Origin: Lamellibrachia columna
Taxonomy: Eukaryota > Annelida > Polychaeta > Sabellida > Siboglinidae
Assembly: GCA_963662155.1 (NCBI GenBank)
Contig: OY759261.1
Location: 7,233,661-7,297,660, forward strand
Reading direction: 5' to 3'
Length of the DNA stretch: 64,000 bases
This document shows, piece after piece, positions 11,501-23,990 of the stretch. The notes below the pieces were generated by a model. It did no database searches, had not been told where the DNA came from, and saw only the letters and a program-made list of their open reading frames with translations. Position numbers and translations under genes: made by a program. The first letter of the stretch is position 1. Every line of letters starts with the position of its first letter.

Positions 11501-14500
11501 ATGAGCGCTTATTGTAGCATTTAAGGTCTTTTCTTTTACAACAATACCCAGAACAGTATCTCCCATTTTACAGTTTACATCCAAGTTCCCATGTCCAGTA
11601 TGTAGGCATTTACACTTCCAAAATTGTACAACATCTGCAATTTCTCAGACAATTTCTCTAATATGTTTAGATCGGTGTTAACCTTTCTAAACTATTTTGT
11701 GTCATCCGCAAACTTCAGTACGTTACTTGTTGTATTGACGTCCAAGTTATTGATATATTTATTTAGAATAATAAAGATACTAATATTGATCCTTATGGTA
11801 CTCCACTCAAAACTGATTTCCAGTTTGACACTTCTCCATCTGCTAAAACACGCTGTCTTCTGTCAATCAGTCATTGTTCTATCCAGTCAGTTATGCCATC
11901 CCCGATACCATCAGCTTTTAATTTAAATTGTAATTGTTGACATAATAGGCAGTCAAGAAACCTGATATGAGCTTAAATCAAATGAGCTAAAGCCAATCAA
12001 TAACGCCATACATGTGTTGAATCTTTATATTGTATAGATTAAGTTTACGTTGACTAGTTTTCGTTTTCAGATGGACGTTTCCTTTCCACAAGACGGCACG
12101 CAACAAACGGCCAGGCCGGTGTAGGCTGGTACCAGGCATCGGTAGGTATTGATGATTGCGTGCCTGCGTGAGGACATAAGCTAACGTAGTCTAACATATG
12201 TCGCCCAGTGTCTACACGCAACATAAATACATGATACAATTTGTTATTTCAATGTTGTATGCGCGGTTTCAAACCGAATACAGCATCGGCATAATTTATG
12301 TCCGTGTCTCCTAGATACAGGTTCTGAAGACATCCAGGTGCTGCCGAATGGACTGGCGTTCATCACATCGGTAAGTTACAGTGGCCGTTTGTGTTGATTA
12401 TTACAAATACGATGGTATACTTAAGTCGACGACGACGACGACGTCGATAACCGCCTTCAGTGTCAATAGAATTGTCGACAACGTAGATAACGACTCTGTA
12501 GATAGTTGGGAAAACGTTGAGGCCGTAGCAAAGAGACATAACGAAACAAAATGTCTTTAACCTAAACTTTTTTTCTTGTTGGACAGGGCTTTGAAGCACA
12601 GAGCCGGGGCGAAATATTTATGTTCGACTTCAAGAAGCCCAGACGTGGGGCCCACGCGCTCGACATCGTAGGCGACCTCGACAGATCCACATTCTCTCCT
12701 CTCGGTATCAGCATTTGGAGAGATTGCAACTCCAGTAAGACTTTATGGAACATAGGTCGTTTTCTTCGGAAATGTATTTGGCTGCGACCATATGTCACCG
12801 TTACCAATCCGTTGTTTAACAAGTAATAGCTATAATCGAGATAGCGTACGCTAGTATGTTAACTTGTTTCTCCTAGACGGCTTCCACCTAGGGCGCCAAA
12901 CTTCAGGGATTAATCTACGACCCCAAGAATGAAACGTAACGCCTTTTTTTGGAAATACCACGTATAAACAATGTTAACTTCCAACAATTGCAGAAACAAC
13001 GCGCGCGCGTCGTGTACCTTGGTACGAAAACCGTTTGAGAGTGCGCAACGCCATCTGGGCGGTTTATATTAATTATAGTAGAAAGCACGCACCCATGTTT
13101 TGGCCCGAGGTCGCAGTAAAATAATTTTTTTTTACAATAGTCCATAACCGACAGATGTATCCATGGGTCTAAATTCACGCGACCTTCAACAGTTTGAACA
13201 TTGCAACGGGTATTGCATCACGTGTTTGACGCAGTTGTTTCTGGTGATACGTTTTACGTTCCTTTAAACAATATCGAGCGTATTCGTGGCATATTAGCCT
13301 GAGGCATTTGGTACACATTGCCACCATAAATATCACTTATCAACTACTGAGTTTTCCCGTCCTGGGGACGGTCATGTTTCTAGTGATAATACTATTTATT
13401 ATTTATAAAGCGCCATATATCCGGATATTAAACCTGTATGATTATTTCGTTATTCCTTAATGGGTTGCAATTATTGCGCACTATTTAAACATGTGAAGTC
13501 GCTCAGAATATTCTCAGTCAACATGTAACAGTCGCATTCACTTTGTGTGTCATTGGTAATGACGCATTATATTAATTTTTTTCAGATGTGATCTACATTT
13601 TTGTTGTCAACGTTTGCGTGGATGGAAAAGATACGGTGGAGAAGTTTCGGTACGACGAGAAGAGACGAAAGTTGTGGCACACGCGAACATACAGTGACCC
13701 GACAATCACGCAGTCAGTGTTTCTAAAAATCCCAAGTCGTTAGGCAACATTAACCAACGCCTTGTAAACTGTCTAGAATTATTTAATATGTCAACAGGTT
13801 TGGCAAGCTGATACGTGCTATAAATGGACTGCAATCGATGTCAGCTTAATGTCGAAAATTCATATTTTAAAATGTTCTGAGTCATTTAATTACTAATAAC
13901 TACAGTGTCGATCTCGTTCGGACTCTTTTTACAGGGGCTATTAACTGTAGATGTTGTATATATGGGGGCTCTTCGAATGTTTAAACAAATTGAATGGATA
14001 TATCAACGTTTTCGCTGTTTTCATGTGCACTACCAGCCCCAATGATATCGTGGCGACGGGAGAAGACTGTTTCTACTTCACCAACTACTACAAGTTCAAT
14101 TTTAAAGTGGAGTTCATTCGTGGTCTCAGAGTTGGCAATGTCGGCTTCTACGATGGCACCAAGGGGCGTATTCTCTTTTCAGGAATTAGCAGCCCGAATA
14201 GCATAAACACCTCTCCGGATGGCAAGTAGGTGTCCACAGTATTGTTGTCAATCCTGAGTTGCCTATGATTAGAGCGAAACAAAAGTTATGGGTTGGGATT
14301 ACTCGAACGTATTTTAAAATTAGAAGATTCCGGTCATCTCTACGGTTGACCGAGGGCTGACATGTTAACCAACGCGACCGATAAGCTAATGCGCAGTTCC
14401 ACGAAAATCCGATAACACAGACTACGAATGACATTCGTAACATTATCGAAATGTCCATAGAAATACCACTGCCAACTCTCCAAGTTTTGTATAGGGGGCT

Positions 14501-17360
14501 TACCACTATAAATGGAACATATCTCGCTCTCCCAACACTGCCGAATTGTACAGCACATCTTGGTATGTTTCATCATAAAATCGATATAATCTGAAATGTC
14601 ATTGCAACAATAAAGATTTTGCAAAAATATTAATGAATTCCCTTGGATTTGCAATTTCCGATTAATTATGTAATTCGTTCTCTGCAACCTTTACGAGAAG
14701 CAATAAGGTGTGAGATAATTTTTAAGGAAAGGACCGGCAACCTTTACGAGAAGCAATAAGGTGTGAGATAATTTTTAAGGAAAGGACCGGCAACCTTTAC
14801 GAGAAGCAATAAGGTGTGAGATAATTTTTAAGGAAAGGACCGGCAACCTTTACGAGAAGCAATAAGGTATGAGATAATTTTAAAGGAAAGGACCGAACAG
14901 CCGAACCCTTCGACCATCCGCAAATGTGAAGGTAGAGTTGACTCAACTAAGTATGTTGAAGAAGCTCTCTTTTTTCTTAAGTGTTTACTGAGAAATGATG
15001 TATTAAGTTTGGTGCCATATTTTACAGGTACGTATATATGTCGGAGTTAGGAGGGAAACAATTGAGTGTTTACATCAGGAAATCGGACAACAGTTTGACA
15101 TTGACGCAGGTAAGGCGTGAAAAGGTATTTGTGCCATAAACGCGACGGTTGATGGTGACACCCACGGTCACTTTTAATCCATAAAAATAGAGCCAATCAC
15201 AATATTAGCTTTAGTACGTTACTTGTCAATTATTCTCAAAACTGTCACGGTTGTCGTCAGTCATTCCCAAACGTGTCTTAGTTATTTTTGTACAGGCATA
15301 AAAAGGATTAGTTTATACAACAACCACTGCTATTGTGATTTGCAGTTACCTATTATATTGGATTGCTTACATCTGTTGCATTTTTCACAACAATATGGGT
15401 TAAACATCTCCATTACCTTAACTCACATATACTCTTCGGGTAGAGTTATCCATAAAGTAGCAATGGTCTTTCTCCAGTTCGTTCTATCTTTTTTACATTT
15501 GTTTGGCTTCAGTCCATGTTTTCCACTCAAGTTCTTGTCTTTCCTGTGCTACTGTTTTTCGCCAGTTTGTCTTTCTCGTGACCAATCCTGCACCGTCTTC
15601 TTGTCTTGACTTTATCTAACTCTGCATATTCATTGTCCGCGATTAAGATCTTAATCACTTAGAGTATATTTTGTGAGATTCCGTAGCTCTCATTGATTTT
15701 CTAAAGGTTCCTTCGGTACAAGGAATCAAACGCCTTTTCGAAGTCGACGAAAGTGATGTATACAGTTGTCTGCCGCTCCACTACCTGCTCTATTATATAT
15801 CGCTGACATAATATATTGCAACTGTATTTCTTCTTTATGAACTCTGCTAGTTAATCTCACAAATTATAATTAACTCAATCTCTTGTTCTGTCCATAATCA
15901 CCATTCCGAACACTTTGATACTTCGTTTTGTTCCCAACATTTTAGAATAACCTAACAAGCTTTCTCTGTTGTAGTATAAAATGTGGGATATGATAATGGT
16001 AGATGTGTGGTTGACAATTACTTTGTTGTATCCACTTCTCAATGTGACAGTGACAACTCGCCTTTCATACTGTCCAAACGCTAACTAGCAGTGCACAACA
16101 AACGGCATATCTACCGCTTTTTATGGTGTGAGGGCGATATATGAAGGTTTCACGGCGCGGTCGCGACGCGAGTGTTGAAAGGGGTTTCCCTCCTGGTTAA
16201 ATAATGCTTTAGATGGAATAATGCTATATATGGTATGATTTTATAAATGTGGAAGACATAGCGGTGGACATGGCAGGACTGTAATATTTGTTGCATTTTC
16301 AACATGTTATTATCTAAAGATTGGTATCACAATGGACGTTAGTCAGTTAGCTAGTTATTTATTTAATTACATAATTAGTCAGTCAATAAGTTAGACAGAT
16401 AGTTGATATGTTTCAGGTGGTTCAGCTGGGAATGTTTGTCGGAAACATCAATGTTGACGTGGTTACTGGACACTTGTGGGTGGCGGGGCACCCGGACGCC
16501 AAGGCGCTGGTGAAGCATAAGCCGCCGCCTCACACCGCCAGATCGCCTTCGCAGGTACACTGAACTCGACGTGATGAATTCAGTAATTTGATTATATAAA
16601 GCAGGTGAATCAAATATGGGCGCGTATTAGGACAGTTGTAACAGGGAATGATTCAGTGCCAGACAATATATGTTCGACAGTTGTATTTGAATTATGAACC
16701 ATAATGTTTTTATTAAGGGCGATATCCACTGTTTCAATACCGCTGCCTTCCCTCTCCGTGTATAATATCTCCGGCATTTCATATCAATGTAATTGAATCA
16801 CTTGCGTGCATGTGTGTGATATACCATTGTACTTGCATGTGCGGACATGTTTGCATGCGTGCGTGCATGCGTGCGTGAGTGCGAATGTGCATGCTTGTGT
16901 GTGTATGTGCGTTTTAGTTCAAGTTCGTCTGGGTTCGGATATGTCGAATGGTTGTGCTTTTGCATTCGGAAATAGTAGACACTCTGTATTGATATATGTG
17001 TCATACACGAGACGATAACTGTGTCTGCTACAATTCGTCATCTATTCGTACTATTTCCGCGGTCAACTGCGCTATCTTGCGTTTTTCGTATATTCCACCA
17101 GGATCTCCATTACTGTTCTTTCTATCTTCACAATATACTAAAAGTGTTAATTATATGATTGCAATTTCACGTTATGTTGCTCTGCGCAGGTGCTGCGGCT
17201 GACGTTGTCCGAGGACTCCACAGTGACAGACATTGCGGAGGTGTACTACAACGACGGACGACAAATCTCTGGGTCAAGCAGCGCTGTCCACTACCGCCGA
17301 TATATGCTCGTTGGTAGCATCTACACAAAATTGATTCTTTGTGAAGTATGCCACGCATAA
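7032..17360 (+). CDS. PON-A: paraoxonase/arylesterase-family protein, 9 exons, 348 aa
   Basis: Exons: 7032-7096, 12071-12141, 12315-12370, 12587-12734, 13586-13712, 14037-14225, 15028-15109, 16417-16554, 17190-17360 (TAA). All introns are GT/AG and the phases join without a stop. Exon 1 gives a hydrophobic signal or anchor (MLQHIVVVCTVGYITLLCSQ). Exon 2 reads FHKTARNKRPGRCRLVPGI, with the Cys matching PON1 Cys42. Exon 3 GSEDIQVLPNGLAF holds the Glu53/Asp54 calcium ligands. Later come PNDIVATGED (Asn168/Asp169), PNSINTSPDGKYVYMSE (Asn224), GNINVD (Asn270 kept, Asp269 now Gly), LWVAGHPD, and a C-terminal Cys in LCEV matching Cys353. PON1 His115 corresponds to Leu (FSPLGIS) and His134 to Val (VVNVCVDGKDTVE). 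Length is close to the usual 355. PONs are calcium-dependent six-bladed propeller lactonases, secreted or membrane-tethered. Without the His pair, enzyme activity is doubtful; a chaperone-like role as for nematode MEC-6 is possible. Confidence 0.92.
8512..8572. repeat. (GA)n microsatellite in PON-A intron 1
   Basis: A GA array with GATA interruptions. The same array sits at the same place in other 5' units (32317, 49599, 53419), so it marks the start of each repeated unit. Confidence 0.95.
8573..10300 (+). repeat. Second 5' unit in PON-A intron 1
   Basis: From GCTGACTGCCTG (8657) through GGGCGTGGA (8798) to the truncated exon 1 at 9796 and on to about 10300, the order of landmarks matches the units before PON-B and PON-C. 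It lacks the stretch that follows exon 1 in the intact units: the sequence jumps from exon 1 to the motif TTTCTAACATGCT found about 0.6 kb further on at 7621-7645. Confidence 0.75.
9796..9840 (+). pseudogene. Truncated PON exon 1 copy
   Basis: The start, including the upstream ATG-TAA, matches PON exon 1 (MLQYIDAVCAV). After about 36 bases it is fused to intron-1 sequence, so the hydrophobic core's second half and the donor site are missing. It could not supply a proper signal exon. Confidence 0.75.
10440..10855. other. Shared intron-1 segment of PON copies, no gene
   Basis: The run from about 10480 (ATTGTTCCACACTTTCAA) to GTGCCTTGTT is found again at 36120-36490 in PON-B and in part at 54835-54972 in PON-C. 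No protein was recognised, so it is a shared intronic block. Confidence 0.5.
10856..11957 (-). mobile_element. LINE 3' half (RT catalytic part to C-terminus), minus strand, PON-A intron 1
   Basis: On the minus strand it reads GDGITDWIEQWLTDR, SNWKSVLSGVPQGS, SNVLKFADDTK (RT catalytic YADD-type box), SEKLQMLYNFG, VSEQCGFAAAKGNQI and the C-terminal domain, ending near 10860. Many frameshifts are present. The 5' truncation point (about 11940-11957) is at the same junction as in the PON-C copy (about 56035), so the insertion came before the A/C duplication. PON-B lacks it. Confidence 0.85.
14685..14893. repeat. 53-bp tandem repeat, about 4 units, PON-A intron 6
   Basis: Units starting CAACCTTTACGAGAAGCAAT repeat at 53-base spacing. 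PON-B has a single related unit (near 39850), and PON-C has at most a fragment, so the expansion is specific to PON-A. Confidence 0.9.
15450..15970 (-). mobile_element. LINE RT fragment, minus strand, PON-A intron 7
   Basis: The minus strand at about 15770-15725 reads VYITFVDFEKAFDSLY, the RT motif A (catalytic Asp in VDFEKAFDS), followed by degenerate downstream RT and C-terminal sequence. Corresponding fragments lie in intron 7 of PON-B and PON-C, so it inserted before the gene duplicated. Confidence 0.8.
16803..16915. repeat. TG/GTGC-rich alternating purine-pyrimidine tract
   Basis: An imperfect GTGCGTGCATGCGTGC-type tract in PON-A intron 8, also present in shorter form at 60570-60650 (PON-C) and 41565-41590 (PON-B). 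Such tracts can adopt Z-DNA, but that is inference only. Confidence 0.7.
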
Positions 17361-17423
17361 ATGTTGCAGCTGTCATCATAAGTACCATTCTACCACACGC
17401 ACGTACTGTACTTACACGCACGT

Positions 17424-17427
17424 ACAC

Positions 17428-17509
<82 letters not shown>

Positions 17510-17590
17510 ACAAACACACACACACGTACACACAAACAAACAAACACACACACACACGCGCGCGTGCGCGCGCGCGCCCACACACATGCA
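17424..17590. repeat. (CA)n array in PON-A 3' UTR
   Basis: The array starts about 65 bases after the stop codon and lies before the poly(A) signal, so it would be in the transcript. It contains CG-rich interruptions near 17556-17578. The same array follows the last exon in all four PON copies. Confidence 0.95.
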
Positions 17591-17674
17591 CATACAGGCA
17601 GACACGAACGCATGTGATATATATTGCTTATTTTGGTGTACAAGCAATCGGTTGTCACATGTAGGACGACCACG

Positions 17675-17680
17675 AATAAA
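17675..17680 (+). terminator. Poly(A) signal AATAAA of PON-A
   Basis: AATAAA lies 315 bases after the stop codon, within the sequence CACGAATAAAGATTGATTGG, which is kept in PON-C (61487-61492) but missing from PON-B. Confidence 0.7.
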
Positions 17681-17743
17681 GATTGATTGGTTCACTTTTA
17701 CAGAGTTTTAATTCGTACTATGGTGTTTGTAAATGTTTCAGAA

Positions 17744-17894
<151 letters not shown>

Positions 17895-17899
17895 CGAAG

Positions 17900-18302
17900 G
17901 AAGCATTATAACTACGAGTGAACTGCCTCTCTGCGAGACATTATATATCTACCCTCCATACTTCGCAGATATTATTATTATTACATATGTGTCTCACGTT
18001 GATAATGTTTGATTGTTACACATTTACATATCCAACGATGCCTAATGGTATGGACGTAATGAATACATAAACACGAACATGCAACATATGTATACGTCAT
18101 TAGTGTAATAATTGTGTACAAACATATTTTAATCTTCCAAGGAATGTTTTTTTATAAAATGTTGTGTTGATGTGTACACCTTAAATCTAGTAAATTATAG
18201 TAGTAATGCATGATGCTGACGTATCGTTACATTTTATAACTTGCACGAACATATATAGCTGATCAACTGAAACACGACGCAATACAGAGCAGTGTGTAAG
18301 AC
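17900..18302. other. PON downstream region, no gene
   Basis: No gene seen. This matches the downstream regions of PON-B (42305-42720) and PON-C (61570-61950), so the duplicated segment extends beyond the gene. Confidence 0.6.
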
Positions 18303-18535
18303 TTAAGCCCGCCGTACATATACCGACCTTTAGTCGCCAACGTTTTCTCTGCCGACAACTATTTGATAACTACTCATCGGCCGATCGATTTGTCATACGC
18401 AAAGTGTCCAACAAAATATTGCCAACTGTTGGTGGGGAACACACACATAACGACTACATTTGAGTTGCCAACTGAAAAAGTAGTCGCCAACATGTTGGCA
18501 ACTGAAAAATAGGTACGTGTATGGCGGGCTCTAAT
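18303..18535. mobile_element. Short inverted-repeat element (MITE-like), copy 1
   Basis: The left end TTAAGCCCGCCGTACATA and the right end GTGTATGGCGGGCTCTAA are inverted copies. The interior has pairs of GCCAAC and GTTGGC, including the palindrome GCCAACATGTTGGC. About 233 bases, with no coding capacity. Related copies lie at 42722 and 43307. Confidence 0.7.
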
Positions 18536-18780
18536 TAACCTATGGTACAGACAGCGACAATATGGTGCAACGTGGTCGCATCTTCCGACGGACAGAACAG
18601 AAGTGCCAGCGGACTAGACGGCACATCGGAAACAGCTATGAATGACGTGTCTGCTCATCTCGCGTCGTCTGAGTCTTCCAAATGAAGTCGATTGTCTGTT
18701 AATGTAATGAAAACTAATGACATGTTTTTTTAATCGCAAATTGACAGTTGATATTTCTGTTAAGATAAATAAAGAAACAA
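18536..18780. other. No gene seen
   Basis: Short stretch resembling 43528-43680 in its first half; no coding sequence recognised. Confidence 0.4.
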
Positions 18781-19582
<802 letters not shown>

Positions 19583-20100
19583 GTTCTTCACCGTTTCTTG
19601 TAGAAAATTAGTAACTTCAGTTATTGTGTTTATCATCTTAGTTTAAACTAAATTAATGATTAGTAGAACGTAGAAATGTTAGAAGTATTGTAGATTGTTA
19701 TTTTAGTTTGTTATTAAGGTTTTCAATTCATGTTCCAATGTTTACTTTTGTCCTGCTATAAACATACATGTAAATTTTGTTGTTGCACTTTGAATGAATA
19801 TATCATAATAATGGCACTCTAATGAATACATTAGTTATACGTTAAATCAAGTATTTTATTCTAGATAAGTTAACTTACTAAAATGGTAAACAATATAAGT
19901 ATTACACTTCTTTTTACCATTTTTCGACAAATTCAATTAGTGTTATGTACTGTATGAATTATGCATATGTGTGTTTTTTTTATAAATCCATTCATATTGA
20001 CCTAAACAAAGCCCTCATTGTGGCCTGCCATTCAGTCATCAAGTCGACCACGAACCTTGTCGTACAGTGACGCAGTCGATTTAGATTTAACAATACTTAA
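19583..20100. other. LINE 3' flank, no gene
   Basis: AT-rich sequence after the LINE stop codon; it may be its 3' UTR. Nothing else recognised. Confidence 0.4.
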
Positions 20101-21825
20101 CCAGATTTGCCATCCAAGTCAAAGGCCCTGATGGCAAGTGGATATGGAATCCATTGGCGTATCGAGAGTCCAACAGTGTTCAACTACGTGAAACCCCCCT
20201 CCTGATATATGTGTCAACCTTGTTTTTAAACACATTCACTCTGCTAGCATTTATACAATCCGTAGACGATTTGTTCCGTTAATTTATTGTCCTCTGTGAG
20301 AACGAGTACTTCCTGATATCCAATCTACACTGATACTTTATACTATTACTTTTACCTCATGTCCTCTAGTTCTCTTTCTTGAGTGAGAAATCATTTATCT
20401 ATCAATATTTTCATACCCATTCAATATCTTAAAAGCGTCAATCTGATATCCACTTAACCTCTTTGTACATAGAGTTAAGCCACAGTATTTCAGGCGTTCT
20501 TTAGAACTAAGGTCTCTCAGTTCTGTTATAATTTTAGCTGCTCTCCTATGTATGTGTTCAAGCGTATATACAGCCTTTTTACGATAGGGTTTCCACTGTT
20601 TATACAATATTCCAAATGAGTACTAACTATTGCATGACACAGAGGTATAATTAGCTTTTTTCCTTGTATGTTATGTTTCTCCTAATCAACCCAAGAATTG
20701 TATTACCCTTTGAGGCTGCAATACCTCACTGCTCTGAAACTTTCATATCAGCGCTTATTGTAACTCCTAAGTCCTCTTCTTTTACAGTATATCCCATTAT
20801 ATAATTTGCATCCAAGTTTCAATGTCGTGTGTGTAGGTATTTACGTTTTCCAAAATTGAACAATACCTGCCATTTCTCATACCATTTCACTAATCTGCCT
20901 ATATCGTTTTGTAAATGATGCTTATCCTCATCACTGTTAACCTTTCTAAACACTTTTGTGTCATCCTCAAATTTCACTACGTTGCTTGTTATATTATTGT
21001 CCAAGACATTGATATATATTACTAATAATAAAGGTCATAATACTGATTCTTGTGGTACCACATTCAAAACTGATTTCCAGTGTGAAAACACCCAATCTAC
21101 TACAACACCATGTATACTGTCAGTAAGTCACTGTTCTATGCAGTCAATTGTGCCATCCCCGATACCATGGGCTTTTAATTTTAGCAGTTATCTTTAATGT
21201 GGCACTTTGTCAAAATGTTTCTGAAAATCTAAGTAGATACTATATACTGGTGATCTGGTCTATCCATTTAGTGATTTCTTCCAAGAAACAACATATTTTT
21301 AAGCATGACTCCGCATCTCATGTTGAAATTATATAATAATTTATCCCTAACAACGAATTTCACCATATGGTCATTAAGTAACCTTTCTAATAATTTACAA
21401 ATCACTGTTGTTAACCTCACTGGTCTATAACTATCTGATTTATTTAACGAACTCTTTTTAAATAATGGTGTGATGTTTGCAGTCTTGGAGGAAATCAATC
21501 CACTACAAGTTATGTATTATCCTTCATTGCCTTCACTTTCTTTCTGGAGTTATAATTAACTGCCCTAAATAGTACGATTTAGCCTCCTGAAATTTAGTAT
21601 ATTGATATGGTAATGAACTAAATAAAATATCATCTGTGGTAAACCCAGAACTGATGCATCCATTTAGGTCTTCCGACATAACAAACCTTGTGACATTACA
21701 TTGCTGCCACTGTCTTTCAGTGGTTCAACCTTGTCTCGTACGTTTTGTTTACTCCTGATATATGCATACAAACACTTGCTGTTATTGTGTTAAGTTACAT
21801 GCTAATTAATGCTCATATCTTCTAT
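20101..21825 (-). mobile_element. LINE fragment: linker, RT and C-terminus, minus strand
   Basis: Reading the minus strand from about 21825: YAYIRSKQNVRDKVEPLKDS, ANITPLFKKSSLNKSDSYRP, LTTVICKLLERLLNDHMV, NNITSNVVKFEDDTKVFRKV (the FADD box, first Asp position now Glu-Asp), LVKWYEKWQVLFNFGK and KQWKPYRKKAVYTLEHIHRR, IITELRDLSSKERLKYCGLT, ending near 20101 at the family's 3' end (about TTGGATGGCAAAT on the minus strand). Stops and frameshifts are frequent. It is the longest copy in the window of the family whose 5' end is at 62330-64000. Confidence 0.85.
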
Positions 21826-21831
21826 TATATA

Positions 21832-23180
21832 TGGGGTTTCCAAACTGGGGGATCCCCTCCTAAAGGGAATTTTGGGATTTCACGCTGGAAATGAAGGCCA
21901 AACGCCAACAAAATGATATAGTGCACATATTCAGATTTTACACTCTTTTCAATGTTGCATATGTTATATTAGTGTTGTTCACGCTGTCGGTTGAACTTTT
22001 ATACCTGTTTTATATATAAAAATAAATAACTCCAACATATAATTTTATCTGTTCTCCACATACATTCGCAATAGTATAATTAACTTTTTAAGAAACGTGT
22101 ATAACTGGCGCCGAATTATGACTGTTGAAGCCGAGGGGAAACTTGATTTTTAACGGGACATTATTTCATATTGGTTTTTAAGAAAGCAACATGTGGTGCT
22201 ACAGCAAACGCAGTAAACGTGCTTGTTCGACTGCAGAAAAGGTGAATAAATGTGATGTTGCAACGTGATAACATTGAAATCAAGGTCGACCCCGAATTAT
22301 GTCAAAGTGTTTCAAATTAGTAATGTTTGACTATCAGATTAATTTTGATGAATTGTGATGAAAGAATATGCTTTATCAGGTCGATTTAGTGCAAATGCAG
22401 GGATCAGGGAAGATCTACTTGACACGTAGCGTGGACTGGGGAACCTGAGTCGAATCTATTGTCAGTACTGTTCCCGCCTTGCTATACATCAAATCAATTG
22501 TGGGGAGTTGTACATTTGTAAAACAATTATGTTGGTATATGAATCAGAGTTATCAAACGTTAGCTAATGTTTAATGTGTATATTTACTAAATATAGTATT
22601 TTAATATTTCAAGCTTTTCAAGCTCTACTTTCGATTTCTAGTCGAGAAGACACTTTGTCTTCGAGATGGATTGTTTCGAAGCCTAGGAGTGTCAATGTTG
22701 AATAGTTTGGCAAAATAACAACGCATAAATGAAAGTATCAGTCACAGAGTTTGATATAAAATATCAAGTTATGCGACTGATAATATTATTATTAATTCGT
22801 TTGCCTACATTGATTTTACTAAGTAATGTTATGTATTATATTTAATTTTACTGTTTCGGTTGTCTAAACAATTATTTTGAAATTGTAAACTTTTTTTACA
22901 TAAAATTGCAAAATAAATTATATTAAAAACACACATTTTGTTCATTAAGTGAGAATATCAAATCGGTTTGAAGTACTTATTTATATTGTATTTGTAATGT
23001 TTTAAAATACATTTAAAATTATGTTTTCTATGCCAATCACTCCTTCTTTCAGAAACTATATATTTCTTAATCCAGCATGCCAAAAAATAAAAATATATAA
23101 TATCAGGATGAATAAATTGAATACGGATTCTCGTGCAAAACAAACAATGACACTGATCTACCGCACCGAAACACCGAAGT
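21832..23180. mobile_element. Probable hAT element remnant, 5' part
   Basis: GGGTTTCCAAACTGGGGGATC at 21833 is like the terminal repeats of hAT (Charlie-type) elements. The following 1.3 kb has no clear open frame. It leads into the hAT transposase relic at 23176. The matching right terminus was not located. Confidence 0.35.
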
Positions 23181-23690
23181 CTTTGGTGATGAGCACCTTA
23201 TCTCACCCAGTGATGAATTTCAGCGCTACTTCCCAGACATAAGCAAGTATGAAAATAGCATGACACTGACACGGGATCTATTCAAGCGCCAGGTGGACGA
23301 TGTCCCTGTCGAGCTCCAGGTGGACGATGTCCCTGTCGAGCTCCAGGTGGACGATGTCCCTGTCGAGCTCCAGGTGGACGATGTCCCTGTAGAGCTCCAG
23401 GTGGACGATGTCCCTGTCGAGCTCTAGGTAGACGATGTCCCTGTCGAGCTCCACGTGGACGATGTCCCTGTCGAGCTCCAGGTGGACAATGTCCCTGTCG
23501 AGCTCCAGGTGGAATATGTCCTTGTCGAGCTCCAGGTGGACGATGTCCCTGCCGAGCTCCAGGTGGACGATGTCCCTGTCGAGCTCCAGAAACAGTTTTT
23601 GGAAGTCGTGCACAATTCGTCAGTGAAGGATCAGTTCAATTGCAGAGGCCTAAGTGAGTTCTGGGTGAATATGCACCCCTTATACCTTAT
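23176..23690 (+). pseudogene. hAT-family transposase C-terminal relic (ZBED5/FAM200-like)
   Basis: The plus strand reads HRNTEVFGDEHLISPSDEF, QRYFPDISKYENSMTLTRDL, FKRQVDDVPVELQ, then the array, then KQFLEVVHNSSVKDQF and GLSEFWVNMHPLY. The order (FxRYFPD, PF/LFxxxVDDVPxxLQExFLEL, SSxKDxF, LxEFWxxMxxxYP) is that of the C-terminal region of hAT transposases of the ZBED5/FAM200 type. A TAG in repeat unit 5 and the array itself inactivate it. The N-terminal BED finger and catalytic core were not found. Confidence 0.7.
23293..23589 (+). repeat. 27-bp in-frame minisatellite, 11 units
   Basis: Eleven units of GTGGACGATGTCCCTGTCGA + GCTCCAG, each encoding VDDVPVELQ. The unit length is a multiple of three, so the transposase frame continues across the array except for a TAG in unit 5. 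Units 8, 9 and 10 carry private substitutions. Confidence 0.95.
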
Positions 23691-23990
23691 ATAGATTTGT
23701 TAATATATAAATTACCCCCCTTCCTTTATACATATTCGAACTCTCGAAAATAATACGTATCCTCTCAATCCTTATTCGGCTTCAAATATGTCTTTATTGG
23801 CCCATCATTCGGTTATACAAATCATTTGATGGGCAATATCTTCAACCATAATGTTTAATTCGTTTTTCGTATTTATACATCCTCTGGCAATTTCGATATA
23901 TCTGACCCCTGCTTCCCATTGCAGGCAAAATCCCTGACATGATTATCTGCTCAAACAATATCTGCTAAAAGTGTTGTAACTAACTGCTAA
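23691..23990. other. No gene seen
   Basis: AT-rich spacer between the hAT relic and the LINE ORF1 fragment. It may include the hAT right end; not defined. Confidence 0.3.

Noticed and set aside
12915..13178. 87-codon minus-strand frame in PON-A intron 4
   Set aside because: Absent from the matching intron of PON-C and without similarity; probably part of an intronic repeat.
17167..17673. Cys-Val and Thr-His repeat frames over (CA)n arrays
   Set aside because: Composition artefacts lying in PON 3' UTRs.
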